The notes under the pieces: model-generated
Database searches by the model: none
The model's input: only the letters and a program-made list of their open reading frames with translations
Told to the model about the DNA's origin: nothing
In this document: positions 25,147 to 34,586 of the stretch, piece after piece
Layout: each line of letters starts with the position of its first letter
Numbering within the stretch: the stretch's first letter is position 1
Translations under genes and position numbers: made by a program
NCBI GenBank assembly: GCA_043554545.1
Contig: CP121337.1
Span: 3,286,001-3,350,000 of the forward strand
Direction of reading: 5' to 3'
Length of the DNA: 64,000 bases
Origin: UBA7330 sp043554545
GTDB taxonomy: Bacteria > Bacteroidota > Bacteroidia > Cytophagales > Cyclobacteriaceae

Positions 25147-25926
25147 CTAATAACCGATTGAAAAATCAAGTTTTATTGGAACCTCCCTTTTCTCTATTTT
25201 AGCATAAGAAACACTGAGATTAATGGTTTCAGGAACCTCTCCTTTAAAAGCAACCTCATTTTGTTCTATCCCCATACCCAAAGACTGTAACTCTTTATAG
25301 GTATCAAGTGCGGAACCATCCAGTACTTCTACGGAATTGATTGACGCATCTATACCTATAATTTTAAAAAGAATGTATTCCGCATTATCAGTTGAAATTG
25401 ACCCCGTCTCCTGCATTTTCACCAAACCAATAGGTGTTTCGAACCCTTCACTATCATATGGCTGGTTTACGGGTATGTTTTTTAATTTCTTCTTTTTGTC
25501 TTTCCCACTACCAGCAAAATTGAGGTAAAGCATCCCCTCTACCTGAATCTGCTTTGAACCTTTAGCCGGGCTGGAGAGTAATTCAATCGCAACCTGAAAG
25601 TCCCTATTGTTTTCGTAATCCTGAACACCATAAAAGTTAATCATTGGTTGATCATATCCTTTTGATGCTAAAACTTCTTTATGTGCTTGTAGTAAATCTT
25701 TACCCGTATCATCTGTAAAGCGTGTTATTACGCTTAGCTTCTGATCAAGGGGATTATCCAAATCAAAACCAGTGAGATCCATTGGGAAGTAGAGATTGGT
25801 ACTGGTCGTATGATCGTAGTTTTCCTGAACTGGTTTTTGAATGCTCAAACCTACAACTTGCTGAGCATTAGTGGCAATTGAATTAAATAAGGAAAGACTT
25901 AATAGTAATAAAACCGACTTTTTCAT
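25147..25926 (-). CDS. Secreted protein of unknown function
   Basis: Not recognised. MKKSVLLLLSLSLFNSIATNAQ is a clear Sec signal, and the start at 25926 is preferred over the frame start at 25947. The mature 240 residues are predicted beta-rich and hydrophilic, with a lysine patch GKDKKKKLKN near residue 150. It sits on the minus strand directly upstream of the DoxX-like gene (about 40 bases), so the two may be in one transcript. Periplasmic or secreted. Confidence 0.65.
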   Translation of the reverse strand: MKKSVLLLLSLSLFNSIATNAQQVVGLSIQKPVQENYDHTTSTNLYFPMDLTGFDLDNPLDQKLSVITRFTDDTGKDLLQAHKEVLASKGYDQPMINFYGVQDYENNRDFQVAIELLSSPAKGSKQIQVEGMLYLNFAGSGKDKKKKLKNIPVNQPYDSEGFETPIGLVKMQETGSISTDNAEYILFKIIGIDASINSVEVLDGSALDTYKELQSLGMGIEQNEVAFKGEVPETINLSVSYAKIEKREVPIKLDFSIGY

Positions 25927-26000
25927 GTGTTGTAATTTTTCATACAAGATATTCCTTTTTTACAACGAAATTATCTGCAAGAAGAAAATACATCATTAAA

Positions 26001-26405
26001 TCATATTAACCGGACATTTCCGGCCTTATATGCGCCCTTAAGAATCATGAAAAAAGGAATCCACCAAACAAAATCATTGGTAAATAAAGTATAGATGAAT
26101 TCAAAAGGCACTTTTCCTGTGGCATAATTGAATACAAAACCTAATGGACCGAAAATCTTTCCCAAAAACCCCACGGCAACGATCGGCCAGTGTATCAAAG
26201 GGTTTTGTGCAGCCCACCAATAGCCGAGTCCATAAACGCCAATGACCATACCCATGCCCTGCCAAACCAACTCATGGTTGATGGGCTCCATGCCGGTCAG
26301 CTCAAAAAAATGCTGAGGAAAAAGAACCACCCATGCTCCCCAAACAATATTATAGATAGCTGCTATCCGAAGGGTAATTTTCATCCAATTATTCGAATTC
26401 ATCAT
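26001..26405 (-). CDS. Four-helix membrane protein
   Basis: Unassigned 134-residue membrane protein: MKITLRIAAIYNIVWGAWVV, LVWQGMGMVIGVYGLGYWW, PIVAVGFLGKIFGPLGFVF and VWWIPFFMILKGAYK form four hydrophobic segments rich in Trp. The ATG at 26405 overlaps the TGA of the upstream gene (ATGA), so the pair is translationally coupled. Similar small proteins are common in Bacteroidetes, but the function is not known to me. Confidence 0.65.
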   Translation of the reverse strand: MMNSNNWMKITLRIAAIYNIVWGAWVVLFPQHFFELTGMEPINHELVWQGMGMVIGVYGLGYWWAAQNPLIHWPIVAVGFLGKIFGPLGFVFNYATGKVPFEFIYTLFTNDFVWWIPFFMILKGAYKAGNVRLI

Positions 26406-26815
26406 AATGTAGTTAAGTATTGAATAAGGCTTAAAAGAAAAACAAGGCTCCACAAACCAGTTCTGTACCAGTTAATACTGACCAATTTTTTGGAGGATAG
26501 ACTTATTTCCTTCTGCATGGAAATTGACCGATGCAGCGGAACTGCCACCCCGAAGGTAATCAACCAGGAGAGTCCAATAAACAGGATGTTAATCACTGAA
26601 ATCAGGCTCCAATTTTGCCATATAGCATATCCATGAACTGCTAATTGACCAAACATAAGTGGGATCACAAGTATCGATATTGCAAGGGTATATTTTGAAT
26701 GCCATCGCAATAGGTCTTCTGTTCTGAAATAGGTAAAGCTTGGGTATACAACAAGCTGGATCATCCATATCAGGACGACCATTCCAAAGTCAAGAAGCAA
26801 CCGTAATATTTCCAC
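26402..26815 (-). CDS. Four-helix membrane protein, first of a coupled pair
   Basis: Unassigned 137-residue integral membrane protein with four helices (LLDFGMVVLIWMIQLVVYP, YTLAISILVIPLMFGQLAV, SVINILFIGLSWLITFGVA, GLWSLVFLLSLIQYL). The conserved-looking features are YPSF near the first helix, RWHSKYT, and VPLHRSI. It overlaps the next gene by four bases, so the products are probably made in equal amounts and may form one complex. Confidence 0.65.
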   Translation of the reverse strand: MEILRLLLDFGMVVLIWMIQLVVYPSFTYFRTEDLLRWHSKYTLAISILVIPLMFGQLAVHGYAIWQNWSLISVINILFIGLSWLITFGVAVPLHRSISMQKEISLSSKKLVSINWYRTGLWSLVFLLSLIQYLTTL

Positions 26816-27063
26816 TGTTTAATTTGATCGTTGCTTTTAAGAACTACCAATGAAGGAGGTTGTTTGTATTTAATAGAAGATTTTTAAGCTACTTACCTGA
26901 CAATCTTGCTATGAAAGACAGACTAATCGATTGCTGAATTAATAACTAATTGCGATTCTTTTGTTATGAGTTTTCAAATGATTGAAGCAAAGTGATCAGG
27001 TATTCCTCTTATGATCTTTTCTGATCGATGGCTAAAGACTATCTTCGCTGCCAAACCCAATAT

Positions 27064-29529
27064 ATGATGAGGATAAGTATTTTTTCTGTTATAATATTTC
27101 TTCTTTACCAAACTGCTATTGCTCAAACAGGCATCAAAGGGCAACTCATAGATCCAATTGAAAACGCACCCATCGAATTTGGCAATGTAGCCCTCTTCAG
27201 CAGCAGTGACAGTTCCTTGATCAATGGTACTGTAACACTACCAGATGGCACTTTCGAAATCCTGGAAGTAAAACCCGGTACGTATTACCTGAATGCCCAG
27301 TTTGTGGGATATGAAACAACTACAATAGCGCAAATCATATTATCCAGAAATACCATTTTAGACCTTGGGTCCATTGCCTTGAAGACCAATCAAAAAATGC
27401 TGGACGAAATCGAAGTGACAGGTGAGAGCGTTGCCATGCTCTACAAAGCAGACCGGCAGGTCTATCAGGCTAGTAAATTTCAGTCGGGAACTGGTGGTAC
27501 TGCCACTGATGTCCTTAGAAATTTACCATCCGTTACTGTCAATGCGCAAGGGCAAATCTCAGCACGTGGCACCACCGGCTTCGTGGTATTGATCAATGGT
27601 AAACCCATACAATCTGATCCTCAATTTGTTTTAAATCAGATTCCTGCCAATGCAATCAAAAACATAGAACTTATTACTGCACCTTCGGCCAAGTATGACC
27701 CGGAAGGAAAGGCAGGAATCATCAACATTACCACCAATCAGGCAGCTGCTGATGGTACTTTTCTGCAGTTTAATATGAGACTAGGTGCTCCAAGTATAGA
27801 ATCTTATGACAACCCAAAGTATGCACAAAGATATGGTGGTGATATCGTTATTAACCATCGCCAGGGTAAATGGGATCTTTCAGGAGGTATCAGCTACCAG
27901 CGGAATGACATTGCCGGAAGAAGGGAAGGTGATGTGTTCACCATCATTAACGATACACTCACCCGGTTTCCCTCCGATGGAGAAAGAAGTTTCGATGAAA
28001 CGAATTTCTCAGGAAGGTTTACAGTGAGTTACACACCCAATAAAAACAACTACTTTTCTATAGGCTTTTTTGGTGGTGAACGAAGCAAAGACCGATTGGC
28101 TGATATTGTCTATTATGACAACCACGCTGTCTTCAATGGTCAGCGATTGTACACCATGCAATACTTCAATCATAACCTGAGAATCCGAAAAGGTGACTTC
28201 GCATTGGGAAGTTTTGACTACGGTCACAATTTTGATGATGGATCTAAGCTTACAACCTCTTTTCTTTATGAATACACCTTGCTTGGAGGGCCTACCGTCA
28301 ATCAAAACCTGGGATATCCGGATAATAGTTTCGTATACCAGGATGAATACAACACCAATGACAATCCACTTTATGGAATCAGATATCAGCTGGATTATCA
28401 GTCAAAACCACTTCCATTGGGTGTATTGGAACTAGGCTACCAGTTTCGCCACCTGAATCACGTAGGTGATTTCGTCTACGAACGAAAAAACAACAATACC
28501 GGAGTCTTTGAGTTAGTTCCTGAATTTTCCAGTCAGGTAGATTTAGAAAGACTGATCCATTCCGGATATGCGCAGATCTCAGGAAATAAAGACAAGCTCA
28601 ATTACAACGTTGGACTGAGGATGGAATACATGGACCGGGAACTTAGTCTTCAGGACAAAGCAGGCCTGATTGACACCCTCTATACATATGATTTCATCCA
28701 ACCATACCCTTCTGCAAGCCTTCAATTTGCTGCCAGTGAAAGTCTTAGGTTTAAGGCAGCCTATAGTCGTAGGGTTGAACGAACCACTACTTTTAAAATG
28801 AATCCTTTTCCGGAAAGAGAACATTCCGAGACTCTGGAACAGGGAGACCCTACCCTGCTACCTGAATTTATTAACTTGTTTGAGTTAGGTATAGAAAAAG
28901 ATTTTGAAGGGGGCTCTGTTTTTGCGACGGCCTATTTTAGGGATGTGAAAAACGTTGTGAATAGGGTCAACACCATTTTCAATGACACCATCCTCAATAG
29001 AATTTATTCCAATGTTGGTAAAGCGCAATCACTCGGCCTGGAAGTTGGATCTGAAACTCAATTGACTAAAAAATGGAAGCTGTTACTTGGTGGGAACCTA
29101 TATAATTACACGATTGATGGCACTTTTGACAACCGACTTGTAAATACTTCCAGTTGGATCTATAACATCAATGCGAATACCACTTTTCAGTTTTCTCCGG
29201 ATTTCAATCTCCAGTGGAGCATAAATTATATCTCTGCAAGAAATACTGCCCAAGGGCAGGATTCAAGGTTTTTATCTCCTAATCTGACTTTGAAGAAATC
29301 GTTTCTCAATAATCGACTTTCTGCTACACTTCAGTGGTTAAATATGGACATGGGGCTACTGGATACCAATGAGCAACGGATCACCACCAGTCGTCCCGGT
29401 GAATTTTATACTACTACCAACTATGTTTATGAAGTGGATATGATTCTCCTAAACCTTAGCTATTCAATTAATGGATCCAGTAACAAAGCACGATTTATTA
29501 AGAGTGAGTTTGGTGCGAAGGAGTTTTAA
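27064..29529 (+). CDS. TonB-dependent receptor, outer membrane beta-barrel family (no STN)
   Basis: Outer-membrane importer of 821 residues. The start at 27064 gives MMRISIFSVIIFLLYQTAIAQ as signal; an upstream ATG at 27028 would add twelve residues. Then a carboxypeptidase-regulatory-like domain (GIKGQLIDPIENAPIEFGNV), a short linker (DEIEVTGES), a plug (ATDVLRNLPSVTVNAQGQI, SARGTTGFVVLINGKPIQSD) and a long barrel of the second outer-membrane beta-barrel family. There is no STN domain, no sigma factor and no SusD, so it is a stand-alone receptor; ligand unknown. The upstream region 26816-27063 shows no clear promoter. Confidence 0.9.
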   Translation: MMRISIFSVIIFLLYQTAIAQTGIKGQLIDPIENAPIEFGNVALFSSSDSSLINGTVTLPDGTFEILEVKPGTYYLNAQFVGYETTTIAQIILSRNTILDLGSIALKTNQKMLDEIEVTGESVAMLYKADRQVYQASKFQSGTGGTATDVLRNLPSVTVNAQGQISARGTTGFVVLINGKPIQSDPQFVLNQIPANAIKNIELITAPSAKYDPEGKAGIINITTNQAAADGTFLQFNMRLGAPSIESYDNPKYAQRYGGDIVINHRQGKWDLSGGISYQRNDIAGRREGDVFTIINDTLTRFPSDGERSFDETNFSGRFTVSYTPNKNNYFSIGFFGGERSKDRLADIVYYDNHAVFNGQRLYTMQYFNHNLRIRKGDFALGSFDYGHNFDDGSKLTTSFLYEYTLLGGPTVNQNLGYPDNSFVYQDEYNTNDNPLYGIRYQLDYQSKPLPLGVLELGYQFRHLNHVGDFVYERKNNNTGVFELVPEFSSQVDLERLIHSGYAQISGNKDKLNYNVGLRMEYMDRELSLQDKAGLIDTLYTYDFIQPYPSASLQFAASESLRFKAAYSRRVERTTTFKMNPFPEREHSETLEQGDPTLLPEFINLFELGIEKDFEGGSVFATAYFRDVKNVVNRVNTIFNDTILNRIYSNVGKAQSLGLEVGSETQLTKKWKLLLGGNLYNYTIDGTFDNRLVNTSSWIYNINANTTFQFSPDFNLQWSINYISARNTAQGQDSRFLSPNLTLKKSFLNNRLSATLQWLNMDMGLLDTNEQRITTSRPGEFYTTTNYVYEVDMILLNLSYSINGSSNKARFIKSEFGAKEF

Positions 29530-29555
29530 TCAGATCATTCCCTTTTAAGGTGATC

Positions 29556-31859
29556 TTACTGCATCCGTTTTTCCACCTTGACCCTGATTGACTTACTGAT
29601 AGGGGTATTACTCTTTTCTGCAAAATGATCTATAGGTACCAGCAGGTTGGTTTCTGGAAAATAAGCAGCCAGGTTGCCTACTGGGATCTTGTATGGGATT
29701 ACTTTGAATTGCTCCGCCCTTCGTTCCTGCCCACTGTAGTTGCTGACCAGATCCACTACCGTCCCGGCTGGAAGGTCTTGCGCTTTTATGTCTTTCTCAT
29801 TCATTAGCACCACTCGCCTTTCATTGAATATACCTCTGTATCGATCATCCAAACCGTAGATCGTCGTGTTGAATTGATCATGCGAACGGATCGTCATCAG
29901 GATGAACTCATCTTCTTCCAACTGATGATCTGCCAATTTAGTGATTGAAAACTGTGCCCTACCTCCGGGTAATTTTGAGAAATCACCCTGTCTTGCATTG
30001 TTAGGAAGGTCAAATCCGGTGCCACCGGATCTTTTGGAGTAGTCTTCAAAACCCATAATCACCTCCGCTATTTTTTTCCTTATAAGATTATAATCACTAC
30101 CTAACTCATTCCAATCCACTGAACCCGTACCACTAAAATAAGCTGAGGCTATCCCAGCGATGATTTCAGGCTCACTCCGTAACATCTTACTTGCTGGTTC
30201 AAATTGTCCCTTAGATCTGTGCACCTTACCCATGCTATTTTCCACCGTGACATATTGCTTTTCACCTCCACGGGCATCCACCTCTGACCTTCCCAGTGTT
30301 GGTAATATGATGGCCGACTTCCCGGTGACCAGATGTGTTCGGTTTAGTTTCGTGGTAATAGAAACGGTCATGTCGCAGTTCATTAAAGAACGTGCCGTAA
30401 AGGCTGTATCAGAAGCAGCGGATAGGAAATTACCCCCTAATCCCATAAAAAATGTTGCCTTGCCTTCATGCATCGCCTTGATAGCATGTACAGTGTCCAG
30501 GCCTATATTGTCTGGAGGATCGAAACCAAATGCTTTCGTGATTGACTGATTCAATGCGGGCGATACATGGTGCATAATCCCGACAGTCCGATCACCCTGA
30601 ACGTTGCTATGTCCACGTACCGGACATGTTCCAGCTCCTTTTTTGCCGATACTTCCTTTGAGTAAAAGTAGGTTAACACATTCCTTAATGTTGTCTACTG
30701 CATTTTTATGTTGTGTCAGACCCATTGCCCAGCAGATAATGATTCGGTCTTTGTGTGCCAATAACTCAGCTGCCTCCTCAATTTTCTCTGAAGACACTCC
30801 ACACATATTCAGAAGTTTTTGCTCCTCATATGTATCCAGATTAGTAACTAATTCTGAATATCCATTGGTCTTTTCAGAGATGAAATTCTGATCAAATACC
30901 TTTCTCCCTGATCGCTCAAAGCTCAGCAACCGCTTTAAGATAAGTTTGAGCAAGGCCACATCCTGATTGATTTTTACCTGAAGGAATAGATCAGAGAGTG
31001 CAACTCCATTGCCTAGCACTCCCGCTACCTCTTGGGGATTTTTGAAACGCATCAACCCCGCTTCCTCTAAGGGGTTGATGGTAATTATCTTTCCCCCATG
31101 CTCTTTGCATTTTTGCAAGGCTGACAACATGCGTGGATGATTGGTACCTGGATTTTGCCCGATAACCATGATCACCTCAGCCTCAGGAAAATCTTCTAAA
31201 GTAACCGACCCCTTCCCAATTCCTAAGGTCTCTGTCAGCGCTACACCGCTGGATTCATGACACATATTGGAGCAGTCTGGCATGTTGTTGGTGCCAAAAG
31301 CCCGAACGAATAGCCCATAGAGAAATGCGGCCTCGTTGCTGGATCTACCAGAGGTATAAAAAATGGCGGAATCTGGCGAAGGTAATTGACGTAACTGTAG
31401 CGCTATTTGTTCATAAGCCTTGTCCCAGCCAATTGGCTCGTAGTGACTTGAGTTTGGATTAAGCATAAATGGCTGTGTAATACGTCCCGCCTTACCTATT
31501 TCGAAGTCAGACCATCTGGACAACTCTTCTACACTATGCTTCTGGAAGAAAGTCCCATCTACGCGGGATTCAGTGGCTTCTTCCGCCAGTGCCTTAGCTC
31601 CATTTTCACAATACTCACCCAACTTCGAACGCTCTTTTGGATCCGGCCATGCACAGCCTGGACAGTCAAAGCCTTCTTTCTGATTCATTTTAGAAAGCTT
31701 CTTCAGGCCCTGATATAATCCCAATTCTTTTTTTGTATGTGCCAGGGCAGCCAAAACGCCAGGAACACCAGCAGCGTAATCAGCTGGTCGTTTAAGCTGT
31801 AAGTTACAAAATTGAATCTCCCCTGTGATGGAGACATCACGATGCGTCGATTTACTCAT
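29556..31859 (-). CDS. FdhF/YdeP-family molybdopterin oxidoreductase
   Basis: Cytoplasmic molybdoenzyme of 767 residues related to formate dehydrogenase H alpha subunit; the YdeP group has uncertain electron acceptors. The N-terminus has a CPGCAWPDP motif near residue 65 that would hold a cofactor. Molybdopterin-binding landmarks follow: SAIFYTSGRSSNEA, NNMPDCSNMCHESSG, MVIGQNPGTNHPRM, CPVRGHSNVQGDRTVGI and a C-terminal dinucleotide-binding domain (EFILMTIRSHDQFNTTIYG, then VVLMNEKDI). No signal peptide, so cytoplasmic. It is transcribed divergently, 126 bases away, from a formaldehyde dehydrogenase gene, suggesting a formaldehyde-to-formate-to-CO2 route. Confidence 0.88.
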   Translation of the reverse strand: MSKSTHRDVSITGEIQFCNLQLKRPADYAAGVPGVLAALAHTKKELGLYQGLKKLSKMNQKEGFDCPGCAWPDPKERSKLGEYCENGAKALAEEATESRVDGTFFQKHSVEELSRWSDFEIGKAGRITQPFMLNPNSSHYEPIGWDKAYEQIALQLRQLPSPDSAIFYTSGRSSNEAAFLYGLFVRAFGTNNMPDCSNMCHESSGVALTETLGIGKGSVTLEDFPEAEVIMVIGQNPGTNHPRMLSALQKCKEHGGKIITINPLEEAGLMRFKNPQEVAGVLGNGVALSDLFLQVKINQDVALLKLILKRLLSFERSGRKVFDQNFISEKTNGYSELVTNLDTYEEQKLLNMCGVSSEKIEEAAELLAHKDRIIICWAMGLTQHKNAVDNIKECVNLLLLKGSIGKKGAGTCPVRGHSNVQGDRTVGIMHHVSPALNQSITKAFGFDPPDNIGLDTVHAIKAMHEGKATFFMGLGGNFLSAASDTAFTARSLMNCDMTVSITTKLNRTHLVTGKSAIILPTLGRSEVDARGGEKQYVTVENSMGKVHRSKGQFEPASKMLRSEPEIIAGIASAYFSGTGSVDWNELGSDYNLIRKKIAEVIMGFEDYSKRSGGTGFDLPNNARQGDFSKLPGGRAQFSITKLADHQLEEDEFILMTIRSHDQFNTTIYGLDDRYRGIFNERRVVLMNEKDIKAQDLPAGTVVDLVSNYSGQERRAEQFKVIPYKIPVGNLAAYFPETNLLVPIDHFAEKSNTPISKSIRVKVEKRMQ

Positions 31860-31985
31860 AAAGATGTCACCAAATGTTCAGGCCGTTTAGCTGTTAAACC
31901 ATTTTTTAAAAAGACTTAATTTAGAAAGATTGATTATATTGAGACAGAATAATATTAATTTTTTTCCCACTAACCCCAACAACTT

Positions 31986-33176
31986 ATGCCTTCAAACAGA
32001 GGACTTGCTTACATAAAACCCGGTGTGGTTGAAGTACAAAATATCGCATTTCCGGAATTGGCACTCGGAGATCGAAAGTGCCACCACGGAGTTATCCTAA
32101 AAATTGTTTCAACCAACATCTGCGGAAGTGATCAGCACATGGTTAGAGGACGGACCACCGCTCCAGAGGGACTTATCCTCGGTCATGAAATTACCGGCAT
32201 GGTACTGGAAAAAGGTAGAGATGTTGAGTTTTTAGAAGTTGGAGACCTCGTATCAGTGCCTTTTAATATTGCCTGCGGCCGATGTAGAAATTGTAAAGAA
32301 CAGCAAACTGGTATCTGCCTCAATGTGAATGATGCACGACCTGGTTCAGCTTACGGCTATGTGGATATGGGAGGTTGGATTGGCGGTCAATCTGAATATG
32401 TGATGGTGCCTTATGCAGATTTTAATCTCTTAAAATTCCCAAACAAAGACCAGGCACTCGAGAAAATCCGTGACCTGACTTTGTTATCAGATATTTTACC
32501 AACCGGCTATCACGGTGCAGTAACTGCCGGTGTGAAACCGGGAATGGTCGTTTATGTAGCAGGAGCGGGACCCGTTGGTCTGGCATGCGCAGCTTCTTGC
32601 CATCTACTAGGTGCCGCAGTTGTAATTGTGGGTGATATGATCCCCGAGCGACTGGCACAAGCAAAGAGCTTTGGTTGTGAAATTGTTGATTTAAGAAAGG
32701 ATGCGACCCTGGCCGAACAAATAGAAGCCATTGTTGGAATACCCGAAGTCGATTGTTCAGTTGATTGTGTGGGGTTCGAAGCTAAGGGACACGGACATGA
32801 TAGTGATCACGAACAACCTGCAACTGTATTAAATGCAGCAATGGAAGTTACACGTGCTGGAGGTGGTATTGGAATTCCTGGATTGTATGTAACAGGTGAT
32901 CCTGGTGGAGTAGATGAAAATGCGAAGGTAGGCAACCTAAGCATCCGTATCGGATTGGGTTGGGCCAAATCCCATCATTTTCATACCGGTCAATGTCCGG
33001 TAATGACTTACAACCGAGATTTAATGCAAGCCATCTTATATGACAAAATCAAAATAGCAGATGCCGTAAACGTCCAGGTGATTTCACTGGATGAAGGACC
33101 CAATGGTTACAAGGATTTTGATAAAGGGGCAGCCAAGAAATATGTGATTGATCCACATGGAATGGTGCCGGCATAG
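31986..33176 (+). CDS. fdhA: Glutathione-independent formaldehyde dehydrogenase (zinc, NAD-linked)
   Basis: Oxidises formaldehyde to formate with tightly bound NAD. It is the long (396-residue) medium-chain alcohol dehydrogenase type. Catalytic zinc ligands are visible at Cys46 (NICGSDQ) and His67/Glu68 (LGHEITG); structural zinc Cys at 97, 100, 103 and 111 (CGRCRNCKEQQTGIC). NAD site: YVAGAGPVGLACAASCHLLG. The extended loops (GYVDMGGWIGGQSEYV; VDCVGFEAKGHG) are those of Pseudomonas formaldehyde dehydrogenase and dismutase. A terminator closes the gene. Divergent from the FdhF-like gene. An exact substrate could still be another aldehyde. Confidence 0.88.
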   Translation: MPSNRGLAYIKPGVVEVQNIAFPELALGDRKCHHGVILKIVSTNICGSDQHMVRGRTTAPEGLILGHEITGMVLEKGRDVEFLEVGDLVSVPFNIACGRCRNCKEQQTGICLNVNDARPGSAYGYVDMGGWIGGQSEYVMVPYADFNLLKFPNKDQALEKIRDLTLLSDILPTGYHGAVTAGVKPGMVVYVAGAGPVGLACAASCHLLGAAVVIVGDMIPERLAQAKSFGCEIVDLRKDATLAEQIEAIVGIPEVDCSVDCVGFEAKGHGHDSDHEQPATVLNAAMEVTRAGGGIGIPGLYVTGDPGGVDENAKVGNLSIRIGLGWAKSHHFHTGQCPVMTYNRDLMQAILYDKIKIADAVNVQVISLDEGPNGYKDFDKGAAKKYVIDPHGMVPA

Positions 33177-33230
33177 AGCTAATTAAAAATTGTGTTAGCG
33201 CTGTTGATTAAACTTTTTTAAAACTGATAC

Positions 33231-33260
33231 TCCCTCGGATTAATAATCCGGGGGTTTATT
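33231..33260 (+). terminator. Intrinsic terminator of the formaldehyde dehydrogenase gene
   Basis: Stem CCCTCGGATT / AATCCGGGGG around AAT, followed by TTTATT. It lies 55 bases beyond the stop codon. Confidence 0.6.
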
Positions 33261-33386
33261 GTTTAAAGGCATCAGGACTTGATCATATATTTGGCTATTA
33301 AGTGAACTTATTTACTTTTATTTAACTGAATAGTATCTCAATAAACTAATTTATCAGGCCATATTTTGTGGTAGAGAATTGACCCT

Positions 33387-34466
33387 ATGGAACCCTCCTC
33401 CCCCATCCGGAAAATCATTCACATCGACATGGATGCCTTTTACGCCTCCGTTGAACAATTGGACAATCCTGAGCTTAAAGGGAAACCAATTGCTGTTGGT
33501 GGCAGCAAAGAACGAGGCGTGGTGGCAGCGGCCAGCTATGAGGCGCGGAAATTTGGCGTAAAGTCAGCGATGCCTTCCGTTACTGCAGCAAAAAGATGCC
33601 CTGAGTTAATTTTTGTCAAACCAAGATTTACACGATATAGAGAAGTCTCCAATCAGATCCGTGAAGTTTTTTATGCATACACAGATCTGGTAGAGCCACT
33701 CAGCCTGGATGAAGCTTACCTGGACGTGACAGAGAACAAATTAGGGTTAAAATCAGCTACACTGATTGCCGGAGCAATCAGAGAGAAGATCAAAGAACGA
33801 ACCGGACTCACAGCCTCTGCAGGTATTTCTTACAACAAGTTTCTGGCAAAAACAGCATCTGACATGAATAAACCCAATGGCCAGTATGTAATCCTTCCTG
33901 AGGAAGCCGAAGCCTTTATTCTGAAATTTCCAATCCATAAGTTTTTTGGTATTGGGAAGGTGACCGCTGAGAAAATGAAGCAGGCTGGGATATTTACAGG
34001 CGCAGACCTGAGAAAGAAAACCCTGGAAGATCTTACCCTGAGGTATGGCAAATCCGGAACCTATTATTACAACATCTGTCGGGGAATAGATCGCCGGGAA
34101 GTGAAACCGGACAGGGAACGGAAATCATTGAGTGTCGAAAATACGTATGACCGGGACCTTCATACCTTAGAAGAGATTTTCGAAAAACTTGACTCATTAG
34201 CAAAAGAGCTAATACGCAGATATCTCAAACAAGGGGTAGTTGGAAAAACATTAACAATCAAGTTGAAATACGCAGACTTTCAACAGATAACCAGGAGCAC
34301 AACCGGAAATCATCCCATTACCAGGATAGAGGAAATCACAGTCGAGAGTCGAAAACTCATCAATGAATCTTTACTCAGACCTGAAGGAATTCGGTTGCTT
34401 GGTATTGGTATATCCGGATTTATACAGGAAGAATCAACGCCCAATCAGCTTACGTTGAATTTCTAA
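33387..34466 (+). CDS. dinB: DNA polymerase IV (Y family)
   Basis: Error-prone translesion polymerase. The 359-residue protein begins IIHIDMDAFYASVEQ (catalytic Asp14), has the second metal site in PLSLDEAYLDVT, the helix-hairpin-helix thumb (FFGIGKVTAEKMKQAGI) and the little-finger domain. The last residues NQLTLNF match the beta-clamp binding motif QLxLxF. The ATG at 33387 is the only sensible start. Single gene; SOS control cannot be shown since no clear LexA-type box was found upstream. Confidence 0.95.
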   Translation: MEPSSPIRKIIHIDMDAFYASVEQLDNPELKGKPIAVGGSKERGVVAAASYEARKFGVKSAMPSVTAAKRCPELIFVKPRFTRYREVSNQIREVFYAYTDLVEPLSLDEAYLDVTENKLGLKSATLIAGAIREKIKERTGLTASAGISYNKFLAKTASDMNKPNGQYVILPEEAEAFILKFPIHKFFGIGKVTAEKMKQAGIFTGADLRKKTLEDLTLRYGKSGTYYYNICRGIDRREVKPDRERKSLSVENTYDRDLHTLEEIFEKLDSLAKELIRRYLKQGVVGKTLTIKLKYADFQQITRSTTGNHPITRIEEITVESRKLINESLLRPEGIRLLGIGISGFIQEESTPNQLTLNF

Positions 34467-34586
34467 GTTAAGGTAGTGCTTCAACTCTGGATCGCAAGTA
34501 CTAGCAGGAAACGTTGCTTACCATGTCTGATTTTTACAAGACTTTTTGAGTTCCGCTATCGATATTTGTTCATATCGAAATTTTAA

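Noticed and set aside
29530..29560. Terminator between the TonB receptor and FdhF-like genes
   Set aside because: Only a 6-bp stem (AGATCA/TGATCT) with a long loop and no T run; too weak to call.
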